Origin: Nevskiales bacterium
GTDB lineage: Bacteria; Pseudomonadota; Gammaproteobacteria; Nevskiales; Nevskiaceae
Direction of reading: 5' to 3'
DNA: 64,000 nt
Assembly (NCBI GenBank): GCA_028698335.1
Contig: JAQVDP010000018.1
Coordinates: 1 to 64,000, forward strand
The notes under the pieces are model-generated. The model was not told the DNA's origin. It worked only from the letters and a program-made list of their open reading frames with translations, and searched no databases. Made by a program: the position numbers and the translations under genes. This document shows, one piece after another, positions 9,320 to 17,672 of this stretch; position 1 is the stretch's first letter; every line of letters begins with the position of its first letter.

Positions 9320-10363
9320 ATGGCTGATTCGTCCGCACCACCCCGACACCACACGGCCACCGGCTTTCGCAACAACCATTCGACCGACCGCCACGGCGGC
9401 GTCGACGCCCTGCGCTGGCTGCCGTCGTTTCTGTTCAAACGCTACCGGCGCGTGCAGTTTCCGGTGCTGCGCCCGGCCGTCGAGACCCTGCGCGACAATC
9501 GCGCGCAGGACAGCCTGACCTGGGTCGGGCATTCGACTTTCGTGCTGCAGCTCGGCGGCCTCAACCTGATCACCGACCCGCACTTCAGCAACCGCGCCTC
9601 ACCGGTACAGTTCGCCGGTCCATTGCGCTACACGCCGCCGGCGATGGCGATCGACGCACTGCCTCCGCTGGACATCGCGCTGATCTCCCACGATCACTAC
9701 GATCATCTCGACGAGGCCTCGGTGGTCCAGCTCGCGCGCCGGCATCCGGGCCTGACCTTCGTCGTGCCGCTGGGCCTCAAGGCCTGGCTCGCGCGGCGGC
9801 GCATCGAGCGCGTCATCGAACTGGACTGGTGGCAGCACGCGGACCTTGGCGGCCTGCGGGTGCACGCGGTTCCGGCCCAGCACTTCTCGGGCCGCAGCGC
9901 TCACGACCGCAACCGCACGCTGTGGTGCGGATTCGTCGTCGAACACGTGGGCCAGCGGGTCTATTTCGCCGGCGACACCGGCTACTCGCCGGACTTCGCG
10001 GACATCGGCGCGCGCTTCGCGCCGATCGACCTGGCGCTGATCCCGATCGGCGCCTACGAGCCGCGCTGGTTCATGCAGTCGATGCACGTCAATCCCGAGG
10101 AGGCGGTCCGGATCCACCAGGACGTCGGCAGCCGCCGCTCGGTGGCGATGCACTGGGGCACCTTCCGGCTGACCGAGGAACCGCTGGACGAACCGCCGCA
10201 TCGGCTGCGCCGTGCGCTGGCAACCGAAGGGATCGATCCGGACCGTTTCTGGATCATGCAGCACGGCCAGACACGACATCTGCAGTCCGCCCCGGACCGC
10301 GCTCAGGACGACGGAGCCGATGCCGCGCGCCCTGCCTCCAGCAGGCGATCGAGTTCGGCCTGA
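9320..10363 (+). CDS. MBL-fold hydrolase, NAPE-PLD/UlaG-like
   Basis: A 347-residue metallo-beta-lactamase-fold enzyme. The metal-binding motif HDHYDH lies at residues 124-129 (His124, His126, Asp128, His129), with later ligands in PAQHFSGR, FAGDTGY and MHWGTF. The segment N-terminal to the fold, the LTWVGHSTF strand and the MHVNPEEAV segment resemble N-acyl-phosphatidylethanolamine phospholipase D-like bacterial hydrolases, so a phosphodiester substrate is plausible but unproven. The ATG at 9320 has GAG nine bases upstream; an in-frame TTG at 9311 is possible. The last roughly 26 residues are low-complexity (Ala/Ser/Arg/Asp) and overlap the end of the convergent neighbour by 61 bases, which suggests an extended C-terminus. 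Confidence 0.87.
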   Translation: MADSSAPPRHHTATGFRNNHSTDRHGGVDALRWLPSFLFKRYRRVQFPVLRPAVETLRDNRAQDSLTWVGHSTFVLQLGGLNLITDPHFSNRASPVQFAGPLRYTPPAMAIDALPPLDIALISHDHYDHLDEASVVQLARRHPGLTFVVPLGLKAWLARRRIERVIELDWWQHADLGGLRVHAVPAQHFSGRSAHDRNRTLWCGFVVEHVGQRVYFAGDTGYSPDFADIGARFAPIDLALIPIGAYEPRWFMQSMHVNPEEAVRIHQDVGSRRSVAMHWGTFRLTEEPLDEPPHRLRRALATEGIDPDRFWIMQHGQTRHLQSAPDRAQDDGADAARPASSRRSSSA

Positions 10364-11391
10364 CGCGCCGCTGGTGCCCGACCGGCGAGGCGCTGCGCGG
10401 CGGCATAGAAGCGCCCCCAGTCGCGACCGGACTCGGCGTACAGCGCCGCGAACGCCGGCAGGTATTCGTCGTAAAGTCCGAACGGCAGCAGCTTGGCGTT
10501 GTTGAGTTCGCCGTCTTCGAACCAGCCGTCGTAGCGGCGGTCACCCTGCCACTGGGTGTCGCGCATCCGCGCGTACCGCGCCTCCAGATCCGCGAACACG
10601 GCCGCTTTGCCGGAGCGCATCGCCGCGGGTGACAACGGGCGCTGGTACAGCGCCGCCAGCCGCTCGCGCGTGGCGACGATCAGTTTCACGAACTGCTGCT
10701 GGCGCGACCGGGCGTCGGCGTCCAGGGTCGCGACCGCGGGAAAGGCCGCAAGGTACTGGCGCAGGCCCTCGTCCTCGACGAACTCGGCAAACGACTCGTT
10801 GAAGCGCGTGTCGTTCTTCACATACAGCTTCTGGTGCGCCAGTTCGTGGAACAGCGTGCCGATCAGCGCGGCGTCGCTCCACTGCATCATGGTGTTGGTC
10901 AGCGGATCGTCGAACCAGCCGAGCGTCGAGTACGCCGGAACGCCGCCAACGTAGACGTCGTCTCCGCGCGCGGCCAGCTCATCGGCGCGCACCTGGGCGC
11001 GGTCGCGCTGATAGTAGCCCTGGTACGCCAGGCAGCCGACGATCAGGAAACAGCTCTCGACCGGCTCCAGCGAGAACTCCGGAGTCGCGAAGACGTTCCA
11101 CACCACGTAGCGCCGGCCGAGATCGGCATAGCTGCGATAACTGCCGTTGTCCGGCAGCAGCAGATGCGACACCGCCCACTGCCGTGCGTCGCGCACCTTG
11201 CCCAGTCGCTGCTTGAGCGCCGGATCGACGCCGGGCTCGTGCAGCAGGCTGTCGATCGGCCGGCGCGCACCGAGCAGCTCCATCTGCCCGCCGGCGAGAT
11301 GCGCGTAGTAGCCGATCCGGCTGCAGCCACCGAGCAACACACCCAGCCCCACCACGGCGAGACCCCGCAGGGTCAGCTTTACCAGTTCCAT
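10303..11391 (-). CDS. Predicted zinc aminopeptidase lipoprotein (COG4324/Aminopep family)
   Basis: A 362-residue putative metallopeptidase. The N-terminus is a lipoprotein signal ending LLGGC (Cys23), so the protein should be anchored in a membrane facing the periplasm. The zinc motif HELAH is at residues 182-186, followed about 14 residues later by NESFAEFVE, which supplies a downstream glutamate, as in gluzincins. The stretch GYYAHLAGGQMELL just after the lipobox and the GGVPAYSTLGWFDDP segment are hallmarks of this uncharacterised proteobacterial family. It is divergent from the alpha/beta-hydrolase gene (83-base gap) and tail-to-tail with the MBL hydrolase. The peptide substrate is unknown. 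Confidence 0.85.
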   Translation of the reverse strand: MELVKLTLRGLAVVGLGVLLGGCSRIGYYAHLAGGQMELLGARRPIDSLLHEPGVDPALKQRLGKVRDARQWAVSHLLLPDNGSYRSYADLGRRYVVWNVFATPEFSLEPVESCFLIVGCLAYQGYYQRDRAQVRADELAARGDDVYVGGVPAYSTLGWFDDPLTNTMMQWSDAALIGTLFHELAHQKLYVKNDTRFNESFAEFVEDEGLRQYLAAFPAVATLDADARSRQQQFVKLIVATRERLAALYQRPLSPAAMRSGKAAVFADLEARYARMRDTQWQGDRRYDGWFEDGELNNAKLLPFGLYDEYLPAFAALYAESGRDWGRFYAAAQRLAGRAPAARQAELDRLLEAGRAASAPSS

Positions 11392-11474
11392 TCGTTGTTA
11401 CAGTCTCGTAATGTAGATCGCTCGGTAGAAGTGATCAGGCACAACCATAGTGCCGTTATTGGAGGAGAGGTTTC

Positions 11475-13337
11475 ATGATGATGCGCCGATTTGCGTGCGT
11501 TGCCGCGCTGTCTCTGATGCTGGGCGCCTGCGGGGGTTCCGGCGGTGGCTCCAACGGCGGCGACAGCCCCGTCCCGTCCGGCGAGACCGATCCGCTGGTC
11601 CCCGTCACCGAAAGCCGTGCCGGCACGATCTACCGCGAGGAGATCGCCGTCGAGGCCACCGGCGACACCCTGGTGATCCAGGTCTTCGAACCCAGCCAGC
11701 TCGAGGCCGGCAAGACCTACCCGCTGGTGCTGCACAGTCACGGTTACGGCGGCACCCGCCTGACCGAAGCCAATGATTTCGTCCAGCACCTGATCGATTC
11801 GGGCTATTACGTGATCTCGATCGACGAGCGCGGCTTCGGTGAATCATCCGGCACCGTCCGGGTGATGGACCCGGACTACGAGGGCCAGGACCTGATCGCG
11901 GTCCTCGACTGGGCCGAGAATCTCGAGGGCCTGCGCCGCCGTGCCAACGGCGAGATGTATGTCGGCTCCTACGGCGGCTCCTATGGCGGCATGTACCAGA
12001 TGCTGCTGTACATGGCCGACCCCAAGCACCGGCTGCGCGTACTGGCACCGGACATCACCCCGCACGATCTGACCTACTCGCTCAACTCGCACGACGTGAT
12101 CAAGTCCGGCTACGCGCTGGCACTGTCCGCCGGCGGCGAGAGCCTGACCGCCCTGCCCGATGCCGTCGCCGGGCTCGATCCGACGCCGCTGCTCGGCTAT
12201 CTGGACCGCCCCGGCCCGCGCCAGGATGCCCTGGTCTACGAAACGCTGGTGCAGGGCGCACTGACCAACACCTTCCCGCAGGCCGGCTTCAACGCCTTCA
12301 AGTACCACAGCGTCGCGTACTTCTGCGATGGCGAGGCCGCCGGCGAGCAGGCCTTCAACATCGCCGAACCGGACTCGATCCTGTTCGCGCCGGTGCTGCC
12401 GCCGCCCGCCGACGTCCTGATCACCCAGGGCTTCCGCGACACGCTGTTCAATTTCAACGACGGCGTCGGCAACTACGACTGCCTCAAGGCGCTCGGCGGC
12501 GACGTGCGCCTGCTGACCCACCAGAGCGGCCATATCCTGCCGGTGAGCCTGACCTCCCTGCCCGGCGCCGAGGACGCGCTCGACGCCTTCTATCAGGCGG
12601 TCAACGTACCGAACTTCCAGGACGCCGGCGGTTCGCGCAGCTGCGGCTCCATCGATCTCGACGCGGTGACCTTCGCCTGGTTCGAGGAGAAGCTGCAGCA
12701 CAAGAGCGGGGCCATCAATGCCGCGCTCAGCACCGGCGGCAACGTCTGCATGAGCCTCGGCGAAGGCGACGCGGTCAGCGTCCGCACCGTCAAGCGCGGC
12801 GGCACCGCGTTCCCGATCGACGCCAGCACGCCGCAGTTGTCGGGCGCCCTCGGGATCCTCGGCTCGATCCTCGGCAACGAGGCGCGCGAGGCGCTGCTCG
12901 CCACGCAGCCGCTGATGACGGTGCCGGCAGGCGGCGCCGTGCTCGCCGGCATCCCGACCCTGCTGGTCGAGATGGCGGGGCTCAGCGGGCTGGAGCTGCC
13001 GGACTGCACCGCGCTCGGCCCGCTCGGCACGCTGCCCCTGGGCTGCGATCCGATCCTCTACTTCGGCATCGGCCACCGCGCCGCCGGCACCGAGCGCTGG
13101 GATCTGATCGACGACCAGATCACGCCGGTGCGCGGTTTCGGCCTGCATCTGCTGGAGATGAACGGCATCGCCGAACGCCTCGCCGAAGGCGACGAGCTGG
13201 CGCTGCTGATCTACGGCTTCCACGTCCAGTATCCGGTGACATGGTCGCGCGATCTGCTGGTGCCGGCCCTCAACGTCGGCGGCAGCGTGTCGCTGCCGCT
13301 GCTGACGCCGGGGGAGATCGTCCGGGACGGCGTCTGA
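11475..13337 (+). CDS. Large alpha/beta-hydrolase lipoprotein (CocE/X-Pro dipeptidyl-peptidase-like)
   Basis: A 620-residue secreted lipoprotein (lipobox LMLGAC, Cys19) with a Gly/Ser-rich linker and an alpha/beta-hydrolase fold. The likely nucleophile is Ser159 in GGSYGG, within the repeated YGGSYGG; the oxyanion region is HSHGYGG and the strand VISIDERGFGESSG is typical of CocE/PepX-like serine hydrolases. A candidate histidine is in HQSGH. The second half (from about residue 400) contains a jelly-roll-like C-terminal region as in X-Pro dipeptidyl peptidases, but the assignment is weak there. The start is decided by an excellent GGAGGAGAGG at 11461-11470. The substrate could be an ester or a peptide. 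The gene ends at a bidirectional terminator. Confidence 0.75.
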   Translation: MMMRRFACVAALSLMLGACGGSGGGSNGGDSPVPSGETDPLVPVTESRAGTIYREEIAVEATGDTLVIQVFEPSQLEAGKTYPLVLHSHGYGGTRLTEANDFVQHLIDSGYYVISIDERGFGESSGTVRVMDPDYEGQDLIAVLDWAENLEGLRRRANGEMYVGSYGGSYGGMYQMLLYMADPKHRLRVLAPDITPHDLTYSLNSHDVIKSGYALALSAGGESLTALPDAVAGLDPTPLLGYLDRPGPRQDALVYETLVQGALTNTFPQAGFNAFKYHSVAYFCDGEAAGEQAFNIAEPDSILFAPVLPPPADVLITQGFRDTLFNFNDGVGNYDCLKALGGDVRLLTHQSGHILPVSLTSLPGAEDALDAFYQAVNVPNFQDAGGSRSCGSIDLDAVTFAWFEEKLQHKSGAINAALSTGGNVCMSLGEGDAVSVRTVKRGGTAFPIDASTPQLSGALGILGSILGNEAREALLATQPLMTVPAGGAVLAGIPTLLVEMAGLSGLELPDCTALGPLGTLPLGCDPILYFGIGHRAAGTERWDLIDDQITPVRGFGLHLLEMNGIAERLAEGDELALLIYGFHVQYPVTWSRDLLVPALNVGGSVSLPLLTPGEIVRDGV

Positions 13338-13365
13338 CCCCCGCCCCCAAGCGGCACCAAATAAA

Positions 13366-13398
13366 AAAGGCCGCCGGTTCGTCCGGCGGCCTTTCTTG
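13366..13398. terminator. Bidirectional intrinsic terminator
   Basis: A 12-bp stem (AAAGGCCGCCGG / CCGGCGGCCTTT) closes a TTCGT loop. It is flanked by an A-run on the left and TTTCTTG on the right, so it can serve both the rightward hydrolase gene and the leftward MBL gene that converge here. Confidence 0.85.
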
Positions 13399-13419
13399 TC
13401 GGGGGCGTTGCGCCGACGA

Positions 13420-14400
13420 TCAGGCGGCGGCGCGATCCATCCAGAACTCCAGGCCCTGAACGTTGAGTTCCATGTCGAAGGCCAACAGGCGCCGGGCCTC
13501 TTCCGCACCGACCGGCGACGCCAGCGTGCCGATCTGCTCGATCGCGTCCCGGGTCAGCGCCTCGACCAGGGCCGCATGACGGTCCGGCGCCTCGCGCAGG
13601 CGCGCGGCGATGGCCTGGTACCGCACCAGTCCGGCCCGCAGGTCCGCGGCCAGCTTGGCGACGTCGTCGACCCGGCCGAAATGGGTCAGGTACATCGCCT
13701 GCGGCTCGAAGCCCAGCAGGCGGTCGAGCGTCTTTTCCCAGGCATCCGGCTCGAACTGCACCGGCGTCGTGGTCGGGAACAGGAACGGACCACCCGGCCC
13801 GTCGAACTCGCGATAGGACAGCCCGAAGCTGTCGCCGGTGAAGAACCCGCGACTGACCGGATCCCAGACGCAGAAATGATGGCGCGCATGTCCCGGCGAA
13901 TCGACGAAGGTCAGCGCACTGGCGCCGAATGCCAGCTCGGCGCCGTCGTCGGCGACGATCACGCGTGCCTCCGGCACCGGCAGGATCTCGCCGTACATGC
14001 GTGCCACTTCGGCGGCGCCGTAGACCGCCTCGGCCCCGGCGATCAGCTTGGAGGGATCGATCAGGTGACGCGCGCCGCGCGGGTGCGCGACCAGACGCGC
14101 CTCCGGCAGCGCCTGCATCAGCGCACCGGCGCCGCCGGCGTGATCCAGATGCACATGGGTCGGGATCACGTAGCGCACCGCGGAGCGGTCGACGCCCCGC
14201 GCCTCGAGCAGCGCGAGCAGGCGCGGCACGCCCAGCGCCGTCCCGCATTCGACGAAGGCGTATTCGCCGGCACGTTCGATCAGATAGCAGCAGGCCAGCC
14301 CCGGCCGCTCCTGCAGGGTGTCGACGCAGGTGATGCCATGGTCGTATTCCAGAACCGGCGGCAGCGCGCGCTCGTTCGGGGTCGTCATCGTCGTGTTCAT
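13420..14400 (-). CDS. MBL-fold metallo-hydrolase (glyoxalase II-like)
   Basis: A 326-residue metallo-beta-lactamase-fold hydrolase. The signature THVHLDHAGG carries His82, His84, Asp86 and His87. Further ligands are in DSPGHARHH, FTGDSFG and LTHFGR, so both metal sites appear complete. The second half (from about residue 220) is helical and lacks a known domain. The open frame runs to 14700, but that extension is antisense-like and overlaps the ABC permease. Plausible starts are 14412, 14400 and 14388; AGAGG lies directly before 14400 and twelve bases before 14388, so the exact start is open. The substrate is unknown; thioesters are common for this branch. Confidence 0.82.
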   Translation of the reverse strand: MNTTMTTPNERALPPVLEYDHGITCVDTLQERPGLACCYLIERAGEYAFVECGTALGVPRLLALLEARGVDRSAVRYVIPTHVHLDHAGGAGALMQALPEARLVAHPRGARHLIDPSKLIAGAEAVYGAAEVARMYGEILPVPEARVIVADDGAELAFGASALTFVDSPGHARHHFCVWDPVSRGFFTGDSFGLSYREFDGPGGPFLFPTTTPVQFEPDAWEKTLDRLLGFEPQAMYLTHFGRVDDVAKLAADLRAGLVRYQAIAARLREAPDRHAALVEALTRDAIEQIGTLASPVGAEEARRLLAFDMELNVQGLEFWMDRAAA

Positions 14401-14468
14401 CCTCTGTCGCATGTCTGTATATCGGAACCGGAGCGGTGCAGATCGATTCCGGGAATCCGGTCGCCGGC

Positions 14469-15479
14469 CTAGTCCTGGGTCCAGCGGAACAAGCCCGCGC
14501 CCAGCACCAGAAACACCCCCGTCATGGCCGCCAGCACCGCCAGCGATCCCGACACGGCCGCAAGGCCGGCGCCGTCGAGCATGATCGCACGTGCGGCTTC
14601 GAGCATGTGGGTCAGCGGAAACACCCGCGCACCCGTCTGCACCAGCTGCGGCGCACCGTCGAGCGGGAAGAACACGCCGGACAGCATCATCATCGGCCAT
14701 GACAACAGATTGAGAATGCCGCCGGACAACTCCTCGCTGCTGATCCGCGCCGCAATCATCAGGCTCAGCGCGATCATCGAGATCGCGCCCAGCGCGGCGA
14801 CCACGAACAGGTCGACGTAATGCCCTTCCATGCGGAAGTGCAGGAACAGGTTGCAGCCGGTGTAGACGCCCGTGGTCACGACCAGGATCAGGATCAGTCG
14901 CGACAGCATCTGCGCGGTGATGAACTCGACCGCGCGCAGCGGCGTGGCGTTGAGCCGCTTCAGGTAGCCCGACTTGCGGTAGCGCACGATCACATACCCG
15001 ATGCCGAACATGCAGGAGAACATCATGTTGACGCCGAGGATGCCCGGCACCAGCCAGTCGACGTAGCGGATCGCGCGGCCACTGACCGCCTGGGCCACGG
15101 CCTGCGGATCGGACGCACGCAACAGACGCTCGAGCAGGCGCCCCCGCTGCGATTCCGGATTGACCCAGTAGCGCGCCGGAGACACGCGCAGGTCGAGCAG
15201 CAGGTCGTTGCGGTGACGCTCGACCTTGGCGACGGCGGCCGCCTCGTCATCCTCATGGTGGAAACGCGTCCCTTCGGTGGCGAAGAACGGGTGCGTCGCC
15301 GCGGTGAATTCGGCCTCGCCGATGACGCCGACGTTGAAGATCGGCCGCTCCGGCCCCGAAAAAACCGTCGCCATGCCGACCACCATCAGCACCGGAAACA
15401 GCAGGTTCCAGCCCAGTGCCGATCGGTCGCGCAGGAACTCGACGGAGCGCGCCCAGGTCACCGCCCACAGCCGTCTCAT
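14469..15479 (-). CDS. ABC-2 type exporter permease
   Basis: A 336-residue membrane protein of the ABC-2 family. One N-terminal transmembrane helix (about 22-40) is followed by a periplasmic domain of roughly 120 residues and then five further helices (about 165-330). The family signature F-x-x-P-x-x-x-L-S-G-V-F-F-P-L-D is visible as WPMMMLSGVFFPLD. It pairs with the upstream ATP-binding gene, whose TGA overlaps this ATG (ATGA), so the two are translationally coupled. Related pairs export drugs, lipids or polysaccharides, or act as gliding/NosY-like exporters; the cargo here cannot be inferred. The start at 15479 is preferred over the longer open frame because of the overlap. Confidence 0.9.
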   Translation of the reverse strand: MRRLWAVTWARSVEFLRDRSALGWNLLFPVLMVVGMATVFSGPERPIFNVGVIGEAEFTAATHPFFATEGTRFHHEDDEAAAVAKVERHRNDLLLDLRVSPARYWVNPESQRGRLLERLLRASDPQAVAQAVSGRAIRYVDWLVPGILGVNMMFSCMFGIGYVIVRYRKSGYLKRLNATPLRAVEFITAQMLSRLILILVVTTGVYTGCNLFLHFRMEGHYVDLFVVAALGAISMIALSLMIAARISSEELSGGILNLLSWPMMMLSGVFFPLDGAPQLVQTGARVFPLTHMLEAARAIMLDGAGLAAVSGSLAVLAAMTGVFLVLGAGLFRWTQD

Positions 15480-16354
15480 GCGCGCAGCGCCTCGCCGGTC
15501 AGCTCGAGGAACAGATCCTCCAGCGTGCGCGAGCGGATCCGCAGTTGCGCCAGCGGAACCCCTGCGGCCTGCAGCGCGCGGATCGTGGCGTCGACGTCGC
15601 CGCTCATGATCTCGACACGATCGCCGCTGCACAGCACCGGCAGATCGAGCGGCCGGTCTGCGACCGCAACGGCCGGCAATTCCAGCACGCTGTCACCGAA
15701 GTGGTCGGCGAGCAGCTGCTGCGGCGATCCGCGCGCGATCACGCGCCCGTGGTCCATGATGGCGATGTCATCGCAGAGCAGATACGCCTCCTCCATGTAG
15801 TGGGTGGTCAATACGACGGTCTTGCCGCGCGCCTTGATCGCACGCACCAGTTCCCAGAAGTTGCGCCGTGCCTGCGGGTCGAGTCCGGTCGTCGGCTCGT
15901 CGAGAAAGATCAGATCGGGATCGTTGACCAGCGCGATCGCGAGCAGCAGGCGCTGGCGCTGGCCTCCGGAGAGCTGACGGCTGTCGCGGTCGAGAAACTC
16001 GCCGAGATGGCACATCCTCACCAGATCGTCGATCGGCAGCGTCTGCCGATACAGCGCACTGAACAGCCGGAGATTCTCGCGCACGGTCAGGAAGTCCTGC
16101 AGCGCCGTGCTCTGGAACTGGATGCCGATGCGCTCGCGATAGCGGTGGCCGATCGCCTCGCCGTGGAACAGGACCTGCCCACCGCTGGGGCGCACGATCC
16201 CCTCCAGCATCTCCACCGTGGTGCTCTTGCCCGCGCCGTTCGGACCGAGCAGGCCGAAGCAGGTTCCGGCCGCCACATCGAAACTGACGCCGTCGACGGC
16301 GCGCACCGACGGATAGTGCTTGCGCAGCTCACGGGCGGACAGGATCGGGTTCAT
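15476..16354 (-). CDS. ABC transporter ATP-binding protein (DrrA/CcmA-like)
   Basis: A 292-residue ATPase of the ABC-2 exporter type. Walker A is GPNGAGKST, the signature is LSGGQRQR, Walker B is LIFLDEPTTGLD and the switch histidine is in LTTHYMEEA. The C-terminal roughly 90 residues form the small beta-alpha domain typical of drug and lipid exporters (IRSRTLEDLFLELTG at the end). It energises the coupled permease encoded just downstream. The ATG at 16354 gives the canonical N-terminus MNPILSARELRKHY; the frame is open twelve codons further without family support. Confidence 0.93.
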   Translation of the reverse strand: MNPILSARELRKHYPSVRAVDGVSFDVAAGTCFGLLGPNGAGKSTTVEMLEGIVRPSGGQVLFHGEAIGHRYRERIGIQFQSTALQDFLTVRENLRLFSALYRQTLPIDDLVRMCHLGEFLDRDSRQLSGGQRQRLLLAIALVNDPDLIFLDEPTTGLDPQARRNFWELVRAIKARGKTVVLTTHYMEEAYLLCDDIAIMDHGRVIARGSPQQLLADHFGDSVLELPAVAVADRPLDLPVLCSGDRVEIMSGDVDATIRALQAAGVPLAQLRIRSRTLEDLFLELTGEALRA

Positions 16355-16418
16355 CGGCGCATTGTCCCGGATCGCCGGGTCACCGGGCAAAAAGCACGTG
16401 CGCGCCCCCGCGGCACCG

Positions 16419-16613
16419 TCAGTATGTCAGCGCCTGCAGCGCGTCATCGATCTGACCGTACAGGCCGAGCAGCGTGTCACCGAGCTGCTGCAGGACCGGC
16501 ACCAGGAACAGGGCGATGACCGATACGATCAACGCGTACTCGATCGCGACCAGCCCCACCACGAATGGCGCCAGCCGCCCCGCATGCCCTGTCCGTCCAT
16601 GCCGTGTCGGCAT
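16419..16613 (-). CDS. Orphan Flp-type (type IVb) pilin-like protein
   Basis: A 64-residue protein with a basic N-terminus, then GLVAIEYALIVSVIALFLVPVLQ, a single hydrophobic helix preceded by Gly and carrying Glu five residues into the helix plus the EYALI motif of Flp/Tad pilins. Mature Flp pilins are about 45-60 residues, so the size fits. The ATG at 16613 has GGAG eight bases upstream. No prepilin peptidase, CpaB, secretin or Tad ATPase gene lies in the window, so it is either an orphan served by genes elsewhere or a relic. The phenylalanine/proline before the helix (LAPFVVG) is less typical than the usual basic-Gly cleavage site. Confidence 0.6.
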   Translation of the reverse strand: MPTRHGRTGHAGRLAPFVVGLVAIEYALIVSVIALFLVPVLQQLGDTLLGLYGQIDDALQALTY

Positions 16614-16727
16614 CGCACTCGCTCCGGTCACCTCTCCTGCCTCGCACGGCACCAGCCTGCGTGCCCGGCTCCGCGCGCGCTGACTTGTGTCAGTCGCCCG
16701 GAAGCGCCCCAGGCCGCACAAGGGAAC

Positions 16728-17672
16728 TCAGTGGGCGGGCTCGTCCGTCACCGCGGCACGGCGCAGCAGCCCGACCAGCTCCTCACGACGATAGATGCCC
16801 AGCTTGCGATAGATTCTCGATGCGTGATTGGCGACGGTACTGATGGCGATGTCGCATTCCCGGGCCACGCTCTTGAAGGTCTTGCCATTGGCGAGGGCCC
16901 GTGCGATCTGCTGTTCCCGGGGCGACAGCACGTCGAGCGGATGCGGCCGGCGCGCATGCACCATGAACAGCCGACCCTCCCGCGCGACGCGGAAGTGCAG
17001 CTCGCCAAGGTCGAAGTCGGCGAAGCCGGTCTCGATCGCGGTCACCGGCAGACCGAACGGCAGACGGTGCAGCTCCTCCTCGCCGAAGGCCTCGCGCATC
17101 AGCTCACGGAACCGGAGGCTGCTGACATAGACCCCGCCGCTGGCGTCGACCAGGGCCGCCGACCCGCGCGACGGACGCCCGAGCGACTGCAACCATTCAT
17201 CGCGCTGCACGAAGCGGCTCAGTGACAGCGTGCCGGCCTGCGCCAGATGGCCGACACCGCGGCGCAGCTGCACACGGTCCGGCGAGCGCGCGGCCGGCAG
17301 CACCAGCACGACGATGCTGTGCATCGGCGTGCCGCGATGCACGATCCGCAACGCCAGAACCCGGTTGGGCTTGCCGCGCTCGCCCTGCGGCCATCCGTCC
17401 GGCACCGGATCCAGGATGCATTCGCGCGCGCCGGGTTCGAACGGCAGGGTGGCGACCTCGGCCTGCGCGATCGCGGCCGAGGACGGCCAGACCGCATATT
17501 CGCCTTCGAGATCCGAGACGCCCCGGGTCAGCCATGCCGCCGCCACGGCACCCGTCCACTGGCACAACTGCTCGAGCGCATGCTGCCGGAAATGATGCCA
17601 GTCGGCGTCGAATGCCGCCGCGTAGACGGCATGGACGAAACGATCCAGATCGTCGAGGGTGTCGCCACTCAT
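16728..17672 (-). CDS. LuxR-family transcriptional regulator
   Basis: A 314-residue regulator. The C-terminus (about residues 245-305) is a LuxR/FixJ helix-turn-helix with the usual LSPREQQIARALANGKT start and the recognition region AISTVANHASRIYRKLGI. No receiver domain is present; the first 230 residues have no clear family match but contain two segments that could form PAS/GAF-like sensing folds. Its ATG overlaps the stop of the wax-ester synthase/DGAT gene (ATGA), so the two are translationally coupled and the regulator may control storage-lipid synthesis or respond to acyl compounds. The long open frame upstream to 18614 is only the antisense of the acyltransferase. Confidence 0.85.
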   Translation of the reverse strand: MSGDTLDDLDRFVHAVYAAAFDADWHHFRQHALEQLCQWTGAVAAAWLTRGVSDLEGEYAVWPSSAAIAQAEVATLPFEPGARECILDPVPDGWPQGERGKPNRVLALRIVHRGTPMHSIVVLVLPAARSPDRVQLRRGVGHLAQAGTLSLSRFVQRDEWLQSLGRPSRGSAALVDASGGVYVSSLRFRELMREAFGEEELHRLPFGLPVTAIETGFADFDLGELHFRVAREGRLFMVHARRPHPLDVLSPREQQIARALANGKTFKSVARECDIAISTVANHASRIYRKLGIYRREELVGLLRRAAVTDEPAH

